Positions 26,444 to 36,305 are shown, numbered from the stretch's first letter. The stretch: 50,475 bases of DNA from Chromatiales bacterium (GCA_003251535.1 QKFD01000021.1:1-50475); one strand, 5' to 3'. Notes: a model not told the origin generated them from the letters alone. Made by a program: numbers and translations.

Positions 26444-27814
26444 CTACTTATCACTGTGCTTATAGTCGATGCCGAGGGAGCGCAGTTTGCGATAGAGGTG
26501 GGTCCGCTCTATCCCGGCGTGCTGCGCCACCTTGTTGATGGCCCCCTCATATACCTTGAGCTGGTGCTCCAGATAACCCTTTTCGAACAGCTCCCGCGCC
26601 TCGCGCAACGGCAGCTCAAAGGCCATCGGCGCCGCCCCGGTGGTCACCGGTTGGGTGCCAAGGGCGCGCTCCACCTCCTCCATGCCGATCTCCGGGCCAG
26701 ACCCGACGATCAGCAGACGTTGCACCAAGTTCTTGAGTTCCCGCACATTGCCCGGCCAGTGGTAGTTGCGGAGTCGGTTTTGGGCGCCGACGCTGAAGGT
26801 GCGCAGCGGCAGCCGATCGTGGCTGGCAAAGAAATCGACATAGAAGCTGAGTAGGTCCGGCACATCCTCGCTATGTTCCCGCAGCGGCAGCAGGTGCAGC
26901 GGCACCACATTGAGGTGGTAGAAGAGGTCGTTCCGCAGGCGCGCCTCTTTGACCCGCAGGGTGAGGTCGTAGTGGGAGGCGGCGACCACCCGCACGTCGA
27001 TCTTCACGGTCTCGCTGCCACCCACCCGGTGATAGCTGCCGGTCTCCAGCGCCCCTAGCAGGCGGGCCTGGGTGGCGAGATCCATATCACCTACGTCATC
27101 GAGGAAGAGGGTGCCGCCATTGGCCTGCTCCAGGAGGCCAAACTGCACCCGGTCGGCCTCCTCGCTACCAAACAGTTCGTTGGTCTGGTTCTCACTCACC
27201 AGGGAGGCGATGCTGACATCGATGAAGGGGCCATCACGGCGCGGGCTGATGCTATGCAGGTAGCGGGCGATGGTCCCCTTGCCCGCCCCTGACTCACCGC
27301 TGATGAGCACCGAGGTATCGTGCTGGGCGATGCGCTTGACCTGCTCCTTGAGCTGGGTCATGGCGGGGCTGTGGCCCACCGGCTCGTCCAGCGGCTGGAG
27401 CTGGTGGCGCAGGCCGACATTCTCCCGGTAGAGGTTGTAGGCCTCCAGTCCCCGTTGGACTGTCACCAGTAGCTTGGCCAGGGAGATGGGCTTTTCGATG
27501 AAGTCGTAGGCGCCGAGGCGGGTCGCCTCCACCGCGGTCTCTACGGTGCCGTGGCCCGACATCATCACCACCGGCGTGGTGAGGGCCCCTTCAGCGGTCC
27601 ACTCCCGCAGCAGGCTGATGCCGTCGATATCGGGCATCCAGATGTCGAGCAGCACCAGATCGGGGCGGCGCGCCTTGCGGGTGCGGCGGGCGCTGGCCCC
27701 ATCTTGGGCTACCTCCACCTCATAGCCCTCGTCTTCGAGGATCTCCTTGAGTAGGCTGCGGATGTCGGGTTCGTCGTCAACGACGAGGATATAGGCGTTG
27801 CCTTGCGCGCTCAT
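26444..27814 (-). CDS. ntrX: NtrX-type response regulator lacking the GAFTGA loop
   Basis: A 456-residue NtrC-like regulator paired with NtrY. The receiver domain (1-125) keeps the acidic pocket (Asp13/14), phospho-acceptor Asp57 in LVLLDIWMP and Lys108. The AAA domain has Walker A GESGAGKG (173-180), but the segment [14 protein letters not shown] (213-226) has no GAFTGA, and Walker B reads TLFLDDVGD with Asp240 in place of the usual Glu. The C-terminal Fis-type HTH ends [20 protein letters not shown]. NtrX proteins often lack GAFTGA and act as sigma70 regulators or repressors; this one probably does not activate sigma54. It starts 5 nt after ntrY. Confidence 0.93.
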   Translation of the reverse strand: MSAQGNAYILVVDDEPDIRSLLKEILEDEGYEVEVAQDGASARRTRKARRPDLVLLDIWMPDIDGISLLREWTAEGALTTPVVMMSGHGTVETAVEATRLGAYDFIEKPISLAKLLVTVQRGLEAYNLYRENVGLRHQLQPLDEPVGHSPAMTQLKEQVKRIAQHDTSVLISGESGAGKGTIARYLHSISPRRDGPFIDVSIASLVSENQTNELFGSEEADRVQFGLLEQANGGTLFLDDVGDMDLATQARLLGALETGSYHRVGGSETVKIDVRVVAASHYDLTLRVKEARLRNDLFYHLNVVPLHLLPLREHSEDVPDLLSFYVDFFASHDRLPLRTFSVGAQNRLRNYHWPGNVRELKNLVQRLLIVGSGPEIGMEEVERALGTQPVTTGAAPMAFELPLREARELFEKGYLEHQLKVYEGAINKVAQHAGIERTHLYRKLRSLGIDYKHSDK

Positions 27815-27819
27815 GTGGT

Positions 27820-30039
27820 CTATTCCGCTTGCTTGGGATCGCCCAGAGGGTGAGTGGTGCCGCCGGTGGGGTGTGGATGGCGGGTCTTGACCGGCAGCCG
27901 GATGAGCATTCGCGCCCCACGGGGGGAGGCGTTTGAGGCCCAGATCATACCGCCGTGCTCTTCGATGATCTTCTTTACGATGGCCAGGCCGAGTCCAGTC
28001 CCTTTGACCTTACTGGTGACATAGGGCTCAAACAGGGTGCCGAGCATCGCCTCGGGGAAGCCGGGGCCATCATCCATCAGGTCGATCTCCACAAACTGGC
28101 AGGCCGACTCCTGCACACAGTGGCTGTTGACCTGGAGCTGCACCAGCTGCTCCGGTTCCCCCGCCTCCAGGGCGTTTTTGATGAGGTTGATGAGCACCTG
28201 GCGCATCCGTCCGGGATCGGCCTCCACCATCGGTAGCTCGGGGTCCAGCGCCAGCTCCACCTGGAGACGGGGCTCCCCTTTGTATAGCTCCAGCGCCTCA
28301 TGGAGGAGACCGTTGAGATCCAGCGGACGCGGGTTGAGTTTGGGGGTGTTGGCATATTCGGAGAAGGCCTTGACCATCTCCTTCATGGTCTCCACCTGCT
28401 GGACGATGGTGTGGGTGGCGCGATCCAGTATGTCCGCCTGCTCTGGCAGCAGGATGGCGAGGAATTTGCGGCGCAGCCGCTCGGCGGAGAGCTGGATCGG
28501 GGTGAGGGGGTTCTTTATCTCGTGCGCCAGGCGGCGCGCCACCTCACCCCAGGCGGCGTCGCGCTGGGCCTGGATGAGGGCGGTGACATCATCCAGCACC
28601 ACCACCCGATCCCCTTCGATCTCCCCCACCCCTGGCAGCATGGCACCTTGGCAGCGCAGCAGTTGGCGGCCACGGCTGCCGAAGAGGATCACCTCATCAC
28701 GCCAATCGGGCTCGTGGTCATGGGCCGCCAGGGTGCTCACCAGCGGCTCCAGGGAGGGGTGGGCCTCACTCAGCGCCGTCAGTGGTTGGCCGATGGCAAA
28801 GCGGAGATCGCTCCCCAAGATCTGGGCTGCCGCCTCGTTGGCGGTGCGTAACATGCCGTCATCACCCACGGTGATCACCCCGGAGGAGAGGCGGGTGAGT
28901 ACGGCGGAGAGGTAGGCGCGCTGCTCCTCCTGGGCCTGTTGGCTCCGACTCGCCTCATCCCGTGCCTGGGCCAGCTTGCGGGTCATCTCATTGAAGGAGC
29001 GCACCAGGAAGCCCAGCTCGTCCCGCGAGGGGGTGGGGAGACGGGTGTCGTAGTCACCCGCCGCCACCGCCCGGGTCCCCTCCGCCAGGTCGCGGATGGG
29101 GGCCACCAGCCGCCGTGCCGACCAGAAGGCGGCCCACACCGCCGAGAGCAGGGTGAGTAGCAGGACCAGGGAGAGGGTGAGGATGAAGCTGAATTTGAGC
29201 GGTTCGCGCAGGTAGGATAGCTCTTTGTAGTGGCCGAAGGCGTTTTGCACGCTGTCGGCCAGGCGGCTCACCCGATCGGCCACTGGATAGATGGCGTGTA
29301 ACACCCGCGCATCACCGCTGGCATCGGGGGGGGTGATGGTGATGGCGATGCGTACCATGAGGCCGTTCTCCCCCGGCTCCAGGCGGGCGTAGTCGAGCCC
29401 CTGCTGGAGTTGGAGCAGCACCCCGTCCGCCGGCATGGCCGGGACGATATCGGCCGGATCGGCACTGCTCATGGCGATGACCCGCCCCTTCTGGGTCAAT
29501 AGCGTCATCTCTGACGCCTCTGAACTGGCGCGCAGGTCGTTCAGCTCCAGCGCCGCGCTCCCCTCCGGCACCGGCCCCAACACGCTACCGAACTGGCGCG
29601 CCTGGCGTAGCAGCTCCCGCATCCGGCCATCCAGCGCCGTCCGCCCCAGCTCCAGCGCATCCTCCAGGGCCTGCTGGGTACGCAGGTCAAACCAGCTATC
29701 GATTCCGCGCTGCAAGAACTGGAGGGAGAAGTAGTAGACCACTGTCACCGGCGCCACCGCCAACAGCACAAACATCACCATCAGGCGGGCGGTGAGGCGG
29801 GCCCCCGGCGCCCTGCGTTTGAGCTGCCGTACCAGGCGCCAGAGATGGCGCAGGATGAGCCCCACCAGCAGGAAGATGGCCAGCAGGTTGACGCCTAGCA
29901 GGAGCGAATAGAGCTGGCCGAAGCGGGCCGAGTTCTGGGTGGCGCCGCTCATTAGATAGAGCGAGGAGAGCAGCAGCAGGAAGAGCACAGCCACCAGGTA
30001 GGGGCCGGTCAGGAGCCGCTTTAGGGTTGTAGTGGCCAT
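27820..30039 (-). CDS. ntrY: NtrY-type sensor histidine kinase
   Basis: A 739-residue membrane sensor kinase. Two N-terminal spans (about 12-34 and 43-66), two more (about 85-108 and 280-305) flanking a periplasmic loop, then HAMP (RRLVAPIRDLAEGTRAVAAG), a PAS-like domain (about 370-480), and the kinase core: H-box RRLAHEIKNPLTPIQLSAER with His506, N-box INLIKNALEAG, G1 DDGPGFPE and G2 GTGLGLAIVKKI. It phosphorylates NtrX; the pair is tied to nitrogen, redox or envelope control in other bacteria. The start overlaps the end of the DUF4390 gene by 19 nt, so the upstream rsmB cluster and ntrYX are co-transcribed. Confidence 0.95.
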   Translation of the reverse strand: MATTTLKRLLTGPYLVAVLFLLLLSSLYLMSGATQNSARFGQLYSLLLGVNLLAIFLLVGLILRHLWRLVRQLKRRAPGARLTARLMVMFVLLAVAPVTVVYYFSLQFLQRGIDSWFDLRTQQALEDALELGRTALDGRMRELLRQARQFGSVLGPVPEGSAALELNDLRASSEASEMTLLTQKGRVIAMSSADPADIVPAMPADGVLLQLQQGLDYARLEPGENGLMVRIAITITPPDASGDARVLHAIYPVADRVSRLADSVQNAFGHYKELSYLREPLKFSFILTLSLVLLLTLLSAVWAAFWSARRLVAPIRDLAEGTRAVAAGDYDTRLPTPSRDELGFLVRSFNEMTRKLAQARDEASRSQQAQEEQRAYLSAVLTRLSSGVITVGDDGMLRTANEAAAQILGSDLRFAIGQPLTALSEAHPSLEPLVSTLAAHDHEPDWRDEVILFGSRGRQLLRCQGAMLPGVGEIEGDRVVVLDDVTALIQAQRDAAWGEVARRLAHEIKNPLTPIQLSAERLRRKFLAILLPEQADILDRATHTIVQQVETMKEMVKAFSEYANTPKLNPRPLDLNGLLHEALELYKGEPRLQVELALDPELPMVEADPGRMRQVLINLIKNALEAGEPEQLVQLQVNSHCVQESACQFVEIDLMDDGPGFPEAMLGTLFEPYVTSKVKGTGLGLAIVKKIIEEHGGMIWASNASPRGARMLIRLPVKTRHPHPTGGTTHPLGDPKQAE

Positions 30040-30605
30040 GTGTACCAGGGGCTGGTCAGACGCCAGCTGGGCGAGACGTAGGCGAGGGGACGCAGAGGGG
30101 AGGGTAGCTCCTCAATGTCGAGACGGGCGCGCAGTGAGACCTCGTAGCGCTGCCGGCGATCCACCAGCTCCTCATCCAGTAGCGGCAGGTGTTCGATGGT
30201 CCCAAGGGCCTCAAGGGCGCGCCCCAGGGATTGGAAGCCGTAGTGGGCGGAGCTGTTGAGGTTGCGTAGCAGGTACTGGTCGGAGAGGGCGTGGTACCAG
30301 ATGCGGTAGCGCTGCTCCAGGTGGGCGACGGTCGCATCGAGCCACCAGCGGCGTTGGCGCGTCACCTCAATATCTAACACGACGGTGAGGGGAACCCCGT
30401 TGCGCAGCGCCTCTAGTGCCTCCTCGGAGAAGGCCATATCGATGCGGGCGTCGAGGGTATAGACCGATTGTGTCAATGTTGTGGCGGCCTGCTCCACCTG
30501 GAACTCCGCCCGTACCGGCCAGGCGAGGATAAGGGCGAGCCAGAGCCAGCCGGTCAACCGGCGGTGTCGCCTAGGGGTGTGCGATGCGCGCGTAGAAAAA
30601 ACCAT
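30021..30605 (-). CDS. DUF4390 protein, exported
   Basis: About 194 residues from the ATG at 30605, where MVFSTRASHTPRRHRRLTGW is the basic n-region followed by LWLALILAWPVRA, a signal peptide with likely cleavage after VRA. The mature part matches the DUF4390 family found between rsmB and ntrY in gammaproteobacteria (VYTLDARIDMAFSEEALEAL, GVPLTVVLDIEV, RYRIWYHALSDQYLLRNLNS). It overlaps rsmB by 35 nt; the frame is open further upstream (to 30764) but lies inside rsmB. Periplasmic; it may be the signal partner of NtrY, which is inference from constant linkage. Confidence 0.85.
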   Translation of the reverse strand: MVFSTRASHTPRRHRRLTGWLWLALILAWPVRAEFQVEQAATTLTQSVYTLDARIDMAFSEEALEALRNGVPLTVVLDIEVTRQRRWWLDATVAHLEQRYRIWYHALSDQYLLRNLNSSAHYGFQSLGRALEALGTIEHLPLLDEELVDRRQRYEVSLRARLDIEELPSPLRPLAYVSPSWRLTSPWYTWPLQP

Positions 30606-31878
30606 CCATTCCGTTCTCGCCCGGGAGGATTTGGCGCCCCGGACCGCTCTCGCGGCCCCAGGTTGCCACGATGGGCAGGGGTTGGGCGTCCCGCTGCGTG
30701 CGCAAAAAGGCGGCAATCTGACGTGAGTTTTCGGCCGGTAGTATCGAGCAGGTGGCGTAGACAAGCAAACCCCCCGGCGCCAGTAGCGGCCAGAGTGCAG
30801 CCAGGAGCTGCGCCTGCTGTGTCTCCAGGGCGGGGATGTCGGTGGCGCGCCGTAGCCACTTGATATCTGGGTGGCGTCGGATCACCCCAGTGCCGGAGCA
30901 GGGGGCGTCCAGCAGGATGCGATCAAAGGGGCGGCCATCCCACCAGCTACTCGGGTTGGCGCCATCGCCCACCTGGAGTTTGGCTTGGAGCTGGAGGCGG
31001 GCCAGGTTGTCGCCCACGCGCGCTAGGCGGCTGGCGTCGAGGTCGAGGGCAGTCAATTCAATGCCCGGCGTCAGCTCTAATAGATGGCCGCTCTTGCCGC
31101 CGGGGGCGGCGCAGGCATCCAGCACCCGCATCCCGGGGGCCGCCTCCAGGAGTGGGGCGGCGAGCTGGGCCGCCTCATCTTGCACCGAGACATCACCGTC
31201 GCTGAAACCGGGTAGCCGCTCCACCGCCAGCGGGCGCTCCAGGGTGATACCACTCGGGGCGTGGCAGGTGGCCTGCGCGGCGATCCCCGCCTGCTCCAGG
31301 CGGGTCAGGTAGTCGGCCCGGCTGCCCCGGCTCAGGTTGACCCGGAGGGTCATCGGCGGGCGGTTATTGGCCTGGGTGGCGATCTGCTCCCAATCATCCG
31401 GCCACGCCTCGGTCAGCTGGGTGAGCAGCCAGCGGGGGTGGTTGAGGCGGGTGGTGGGGTCGTTATCGCCTTGGGCCAGTAGCTCCTCTCGACGGCGCTG
31501 GAAGCCGCGCAACACGGCGTTGACCAGGCCGCGGGCCCACTGGCGCTCTAGTAGTACGCTGGCCTCCACCGTGGCTGAGACCGCCGCGTGGGGGGGGATA
31601 TCGAGATACTCCAGTTGGTAGAGGCCCACCAGTAGCAGGTGGTGGATCGGCCGCTCTTTCCTTTTGATGGGGCGCTCCAGGAGCGCCTTGGCGTAGCCCT
31701 CCAGGCGGGGCAGCAGGCGCAGGACGCCGTAGCAGATCTCCTGGACCAGGGGGCGATCTTCAGGGGCTAGACGTGCGCCCTCAGTCGGCAGGGCGGTGGC
31801 CAGTGACTCGCCCTGATCCAGCACCCGACCGAGGACCCGCGCAGCGGCGGCCCGGGCCTTCCCACCGCTCTCAGTCAT
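30571..31878 (-). CDS. rsmB: 16S rRNA (cytosine-967-C5)-methyltransferase RsmB
   Basis: Methylates C967 of 16S rRNA using SAM. It has 435 residues from the ATG at 31878, which overlaps the fmt stop by 8 nt; a longer frame reaching 32139 lies within fmt and is rejected. The N-terminal NusB-like domain (1-150; AAARVLGRVLDQGESL, LVNAVLRGFQRR) is followed by the m5C methyltransferase core: ACAAPGGKSGHLLEL (motif I), DLDASRLARV, catalytic motif IV DAPCSGTGVIRRHPDIKW and motif VI VYATCSILPAENS, with the two family cysteines present. Confidence 0.96.
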   Translation of the reverse strand: MTESGGKARAAAARVLGRVLDQGESLATALPTEGARLAPEDRPLVQEICYGVLRLLPRLEGYAKALLERPIKRKERPIHHLLLVGLYQLEYLDIPPHAAVSATVEASVLLERQWARGLVNAVLRGFQRRREELLAQGDNDPTTRLNHPRWLLTQLTEAWPDDWEQIATQANNRPPMTLRVNLSRGSRADYLTRLEQAGIAAQATCHAPSGITLERPLAVERLPGFSDGDVSVQDEAAQLAAPLLEAAPGMRVLDACAAPGGKSGHLLELTPGIELTALDLDASRLARVGDNLARLQLQAKLQVGDGANPSSWWDGRPFDRILLDAPCSGTGVIRRHPDIKWLRRATDIPALETQQAQLLAALWPLLAPGGLLVYATCSILPAENSRQIAAFLRTQRDAQPLPIVATWGRESGPGRQILPGENGMDGFFYARIAHP

Positions 31879-32809
31879 CGCCGAACCGTACCCCATCCAG
31901 TGAGTGGGCATTGAGGAAGTCGGCGGCGCTCTGCTGTTTGCCGCCGGGTAGCTGGAGGCGAGTGATGCGCAGCAAGCCCGCACCGCTGGCGACATCGATC
32001 CCCTCGCGCCCACAGGCCACGACTCGCCCCGCCTCCCCGCTGCCGGGGAGTGGTTGGGCCGCCCAGATCCGCAGCGCCTCGCCCCGGTAACGGGTCTGGG
32101 CCACCGGCCAGGGATTGAAGGCGCGTATCTGGCGATCAAGGGCGGCGGCCGGTTGACTCCAATCCAGCTCCGCCTCCCCCTTCTCCAACTTCTTGGCGTA
32201 GTTGGTTAGGGTGTCGTCCTGCGCTTCCGGGGCCAGCTCGGGCAGCCGATCGAGGGCCTCCACAATGGCCTCGGCCCCCAGTTGGGCGAGGCGATCATGT
32301 AGTGTCTCGGCGGTATCTTGGGGCTCGATGGGGATGGCCCGCTTGAGCAGCATGTCGCCGGTATCGAGGCCGATGGCCATCTGCATAATGGTGATGCCGG
32401 TCTCGGCATCGCCGGCCAGGATGGCCCGTTGAATGGGGGCGGCACCACGCCAACGCGGTAGCAGCGAGGCGTGGATGTTGAGACAGCCGAGGCGGGGGGC
32501 GTCGAGCACCGCCTGGGGTAGCAGTAGGCCATAGGCCGCCACCACCATCACGTCGGCCGCCATGGCGGCCAATTGGCTCTGCTCGCTCGGCTCCTTCAGC
32601 GACAGCGGTTGGTGGACCGGCAGGTCATGCTGTTGGGCGAGCTGTTTGACCGGGCTGGGGGTCAGCTTGCGGCCGCGTCCAGCGGGGCGGTCGGGTTGGG
32701 TATAGACCGCTACCACCTGGTGTGGCCCATCCAGTAGGGCGGCCAGGGCGGTGGCAGCAAATTCGGGGGTGCCTGCGAAGATAATGCGCAGGGGGGCAGT
32801 GGCGGCCAT
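31871..32809 (-). CDS. fmt: Methionyl-tRNA formyltransferase
   Basis: Formylates initiator Met-tRNA for translation start. It has 312 residues from the ATG at 32809 (MAATAPLRIIFAGTPEFAAT); an upstream in-frame GTG at 32854 would overlap def but has no ribosome site. Conserved parts: FAGTPEFAA, HASLLPRWRGAAPIQRAILA with the catalytic His and Arg, GDAETGITIMQM, DTGDML, and the C-terminal OB domain (AFNPWPVAQTRYRGEALRIW). Sits in the classic def-fmt-rsmB unit; it overlaps rsmB. Confidence 0.97.
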   Translation of the reverse strand: MAATAPLRIIFAGTPEFAATALAALLDGPHQVVAVYTQPDRPAGRGRKLTPSPVKQLAQQHDLPVHQPLSLKEPSEQSQLAAMAADVMVVAAYGLLLPQAVLDAPRLGCLNIHASLLPRWRGAAPIQRAILAGDAETGITIMQMAIGLDTGDMLLKRAIPIEPQDTAETLHDRLAQLGAEAIVEALDRLPELAPEAQDDTLTNYAKKLEKGEAELDWSQPAAALDRQIRAFNPWPVAQTRYRGEALRIWAAQPLPGSGEAGRVVACGREGIDVASGAGLLRITRLQLPGGKQQSAADFLNAHSLDGVRFGDD

Positions 32810-32850
32810 GGTAGCTCTATATTCGGTTATGGGTGCCGGGTCGGGCACTG

Positions 32851-33354
32851 TCACAGGGTTTGGCGGCGCTGCTTCTCCAACTTTTTGCGGATCCGCTGGC
32901 GCTTCAGGGAGGAGAGGTAGTCAACAAAGACCTTGCCATCCAGGTGATCCAGCTCATGCTGGATGCAGACGGCGAGCAGTCCGTCGGCCTCTAGTTCGAA
33001 CGGTTGACCGGTGCGATCCAGGGCGCGCACCTTAACCCGTTCGGCCCGCTCCACCCGTTCGTAGATGCCGGGGACCGAGAGGCACCCCTCATCCATCTCC
33101 TCAACCCCTTCCCGGCTGAGGATCTCGGGATTGACGAGGGTGAGGGGCTGGTCCTTCTGTTCGGAGATATCGATCACCACCACCCGCTGGTGGACGTTGA
33201 CCTGGGTAGCGGCAAGGCCGATCCCCGGGGCGTTGTACATGGTTTCAAACATGTCGTCGATGAGACGGACGACTTCGGCGTCAACCTGGGCGACCGGCTG
33301 GGCGATGGTACGCAGCCGTTCGTCAGGGAAATGGAGGATGTTGAGCAGAGGCAT
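32851..33354 (-). CDS. def: Peptide deformylase
   Basis: Iron/zinc hydrolase that removes the N-formyl group from nascent proteins. It has 167 residues with all three motifs: [16 protein letters not shown] (metal Cys) and QHELDHLDG (HExxH metal His and catalytic Glu). The start ATG at 33354 is divergent from the LysM gene, with 150 nt between them that must hold both promoters. Confidence 0.98.
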   Translation of the reverse strand: MPLLNILHFPDERLRTIAQPVAQVDAEVVRLIDDMFETMYNAPGIGLAATQVNVHQRVVVIDISEQKDQPLTLVNPEILSREGVEEMDEGCLSVPGIYERVERAERVKVRALDRTGQPFELEADGLLAVCIQHELDHLDGKVFVDYLSSLKRQRIRKKLEKQRRQTL

Positions 33355-33504
33355 CGGCGTCGGTTTAGGTCAGATGGCAGCTTTCGCCGCTAAGGCGATG
33401 ATCATACTGATTTCTCATTTTCGAGTTCCACACTTTGAGTGGCCTGGGATTTTCGCTAAACTCGCGGCAGCGCCCCGGTTGCGCCCAAAACATAAGGGAA
33501 GCCT

Positions 33505-34623
33505 ATGAGCAAGCACCGTAATCTCACGCCGGCGATGGTGCCGGTGCTCCTCGCCGCCCTGCTCGGCGGGTGTGCCTCGACCCCTGACCAGGAGACAGCG
33601 GCTACCCAAGAGGGGCAGTCCGCCTCCAGGGGTATGGCTGAGGCCCAGCCTGCCCCCTACCCCTCCGAGCCGTTGGCGGTGCGTCCCGATCACCCAACCC
33701 GTTATGTGGTGCAGCCCGGTGACACACTGTGGACCATCGCGTCGCGCTTCCTCCGGGAGCCGTGGCGCTGGCCGGAGCTGTGGCAGGATAACCCTTCGGT
33801 CCGCGATCCCCACCGTATCTATCCAGGCGATATTCTCTCCATCGTCCATATCGATGGTAAACCCCAGCTGCGGGTGCAGAAGGGGGGCGATATCAACCTC
33901 TCCCCCAAGGTGCGGGTGGAAGAGCTGGATCAGGCCATCCCCACCATCCCCTATGAGGCGATCCACCAGTTCCTCGCCGGCCATCGCGTGCTGTCAGAGC
34001 AGGAGTTGGATGAGGCGGCCTATGTCCTGGCCTTCTCCGATGAGCATATCGGGGGCGGGGCCGGTGATCGGATCTACGCCCGTGGCATTGAGGGGGATGA
34101 GCCGGCCTCCTGGGTGATCCTGCGTCGGGGCCAGGCCTACCGCGATTTCGATAGCGAAGAGGTGTTGGGCTATGAGGCGACCTTTGTCGGCAATGCCCGC
34201 CTTGTGCGCAGCGGTGATCCGAGCACCCTCGACCTGACCTCCACCGGCCGCGAGGTGCTGCTTGGTGATCGGCTCTTCCCGGCAGAGGAGGAGCAGTATC
34301 TCAGCTTCCTGCCACGGGCGCCGGAGCAGGAGACCGAGGGGCGGATCTTGGCGGTGGTGGATGGCGTCAGCCAGATCGGCCAGTATCAGATCGTTGCGCT
34401 GGATCTCGGTGCGGAGGATGGCATCGAGCGGGGCCACGTCCTGGCGACCGAGCGTAGCGTCCGCGATATCCGTGACCTGGAGCGGGGTGGCGAGGTGGTG
34501 ACCCTGCCGCGGGAGCGTTCCGGTGTCGCCATGGTGTTCAAGGTGTTCGATAAGATGAGCTATGCCCTGCTGATGCAGGCGACCCGTGCCATCCACGTCG
34601 GTGACCACGTTACCCGTCCCTGA
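33505..34623 (+). CDS. LysM peptidoglycan-binding lipoprotein
   Basis: A 372-residue exported protein. The signal peptide ends in the lipobox LLGGC with Cys23, so it should be a lipoprotein; Ala-Ser follows, which does not signal inner-membrane retention. A single LysM domain spans about 66-113 (RYVVQPGDTLWTIASRF then RIYPGDILSI). The remainder matches the conserved LysM protein that precedes dprA in Pseudomonas and relatives (DHVTRP end, ILAVVDGVSQIGQYQIVALD). Precise role is unknown; peptidoglycan binding in the envelope is likely. DprA begins 8 nt after its stop. Confidence 0.92.
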   Translation: MSKHRNLTPAMVPVLLAALLGGCASTPDQETAATQEGQSASRGMAEAQPAPYPSEPLAVRPDHPTRYVVQPGDTLWTIASRFLREPWRWPELWQDNPSVRDPHRIYPGDILSIVHIDGKPQLRVQKGGDINLSPKVRVEELDQAIPTIPYEAIHQFLAGHRVLSEQELDEAAYVLAFSDEHIGGGAGDRIYARGIEGDEPASWVILRRGQAYRDFDSEEVLGYEATFVGNARLVRSGDPSTLDLTSTGREVLLGDRLFPAEEEQYLSFLPRAPEQETEGRILAVVDGVSQIGQYQIVALDLGAEDGIERGHVLATERSVRDIRDLERGGEVVTLPRERSGVAMVFKVFDKMSYALLMQATRAIHVGDHVTRP

Positions 34624-34631
34624 GTCTGGGG

Positions 34632-35786
34632 GTGACTGCATTGGCCACGGAGGGGGCCTTTGGCGCAGAGGAGGAGCTGCGGGCGGCCCTCGCCTTGGGG
34701 CGAGTGCCGGGCCTCGGCCCCCAACGCTACGCCATGCTCATGGAGCGGTTTGGCTACGCGGCGGAGGCGCTGCGTCAGGGTGCCCCGCTGCTGCCCGCTC
34801 GGGTAGCTGCGGGGCTGCGCAACCCCGATTGGGGCGGGGTCGATAGCGATCTCGCCTGGCGGGACGCCAGCCAGGGGCGTGTCATTCTGTTGCGTGGCGA
34901 GGCCGGTTATCCTCCCCTGCTTGCCTCCATCGATAGCGCCCCCCCGCTCCTCTTCGTGCAGGGGCGGCTCGCATTGCTGGCTGAACCGCAGCTCGCCATT
35001 GTGGGCAGCCGGAGTGCCAGTGCCTTGGGCGGCGAGACCGCCTTCGCCTTTGCCCGCCATCTCTCGGCTGCCGGCCTTGCCATCACCTCTGGACTCGCCC
35101 TGGGCATCGATGCCGCGGCCCACCGGGGGGCCCTGGCCGGGGGTGGGGGCACGATAGCGGTACTAGGTACCGGGCCCGATCGGGTCTACCCCGCCCGCCA
35201 CCGCGAGCTGGCCCACGCCGTGGTGGCTCAAGGGGGGGCGTTGGTGAGTGAGTTTCACCCCGGCACCGGGGTGCGGGCCGAGCACTTCCCGCGCCGTAAC
35301 CGCATTATCAGTGGCTTGGCGTTGGGGACCCTGGTGGTGGAGGCGGCGCCCCATAGCGGCTCCCTCATCACCGCCCGCCTGGCTGCCGAGCAGGGGCGTG
35401 AGGTGTTTGCCATCCCCGGCTCCATCCACAATCCGCTGGCGCGGGGGTGCCACCGACTCATCAAAGAGGGGGCCAAATTGGTGGAGACTGCCACCGATAT
35501 CTTGGAGGAGTTGGCACCCCATCTCCTGCCGCTGCTGGCGGCGCTGCCCCCTTTGGCGGCAGAGGAGCGGGCCGAGTCACCTCTCCCCATGGAGGCACGG
35601 CAGCTGCTGGAGGCGTTGGGGCACGCCCCGGCGAGCGTCGATCAGCTGACCCAGAGGTGCGGATTGACGGCCGATAACGTTTCCTCCATCCTCTTGTCCC
35701 TGGAGCTAGAAGGGTATGTGACCTCGGCGGGAGGTCAATACGTCCGTACTGGCAAGAGAGCCGCCGATGAAACAGAACGTGTTTGA
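34632..35786 (+). CDS. dprA: DNA-processing protein DprA (Smf)
   Basis: Binds incoming single-stranded DNA and loads RecA during natural transformation. It has 384 residues from the GTG at 34632: an N-terminal SAM-like region (RAALALGRVPGLGPQRYAML), the Rossmann DprA core (AIVGSRSASALGGETAFAFA, SGLALGIDAAAHRGAL, EFHPGTGVRAEHFPRRNRII, APHSGSLITARLA) and a C-terminal winged helix (LLEALGHAPASVDQLTQRCG). Translated after the LysM gene with an 8-nt gap, and its end overlaps smg by 20 nt. Confidence 0.96.
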   Translation: MTALATEGAFGAEEELRAALALGRVPGLGPQRYAMLMERFGYAAEALRQGAPLLPARVAAGLRNPDWGGVDSDLAWRDASQGRVILLRGEAGYPPLLASIDSAPPLLFVQGRLALLAEPQLAIVGSRSASALGGETAFAFARHLSAAGLAITSGLALGIDAAAHRGALAGGGGTIAVLGTGPDRVYPARHRELAHAVVAQGGALVSEFHPGTGVRAEHFPRRNRIISGLALGTLVVEAAPHSGSLITARLAAEQGREVFAIPGSIHNPLARGCHRLIKEGAKLVETATDILEELAPHLLPLLAALPPLAAEERAESPLPMEARQLLEALGHAPASVDQLTQRCGLTADNVSSILLSLELEGYVTSAGGQYVRTGKRAADETERV

Positions 35787-36246
35787 TGTATTGATGTTCC
35801 TGTTCGAGAACTATATGTCCGAAGAGGCCGAATTGGCCGAGGACCGGGAAGCACTGAGGGACACGTTGCAGGAGGCTGGCTTCAAGCAGGGCGAGATCCG
35901 TAAGGCGTTCGACTGGCTGGAAGGGCTGGCCGAACTCAAAGAGGATGAGACTGCCGGCGTTCTGCGTTGCCCCCACTCGTTCCGCATCTACTCCGAGCAG
36001 GAGGCCGAGAAGATCGGTGTTGAGGGACGGGGTTTCCTACTGTTCTTGGAGCAGATGGGGGTGCTCGACCACGCCGCCCGCGAGATGGTGATCGACCGGG
36101 TCATGGCGCTAGAGGGTGATGAGGCGGACCTGGACCAACTCAAGTGGGTGGTGCTGATGGTTCTGTTCAATCAACCCGGACGCGAGGCCGCCTTTGCCTG
36201 GATGGAAGATCTGGTACTGGATGAAATGGATAACGTCCTGCACTAA
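35767..36246 (+). CDS. smg: Smg family protein (DUF494)
   Basis: A 159-residue acidic, helical protein beginning MKQNVFDVLMFLFENYM, the diagnostic start of the Smg/DUF494 family, with LQEAGFKQGEIRKAFDWLEG and a C-terminal LDQLKWVVLMVLFNQPG stretch. Function unknown; it always follows dprA (smf) in gammaproteobacteria. It overlaps dprA by 20 nt and is followed by a terminator at 36275. Confidence 0.95.
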   Translation: MKQNVFDVLMFLFENYMSEEAELAEDREALRDTLQEAGFKQGEIRKAFDWLEGLAELKEDETAGVLRCPHSFRIYSEQEAEKIGVEGRGFLLFLEQMGVLDHAAREMVIDRVMALEGDEADLDQLKWVVLMVLFNQPGREAAFAWMEDLVLDEMDNVLH

Positions 36247-36274
36247 CATCGTTCCGCAGGCAACTTTGAGGCCG

Positions 36275-36305
36275 ATGCCCGCGTCATAGCGGGCATTGCT
36301 TTTTT
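36275..36305 (+). terminator. Rho-independent terminator after smg
   Basis: ATGCCCGC (36275-36282) pairs with GCGGGCAT (36289-36296) around a 6-nt loop and is followed by TGC and six T (36300-36305). It should separate the LysM-dprA-smg transcript from topA, whose start is 18 nt further. Confidence 0.85.

Noticed and set aside
31879-32139. N-terminal extension of rsmB
   Set aside because: It lies within fmt; the RsmB family start fits MTESGGKARAAAARVLG at 31878.
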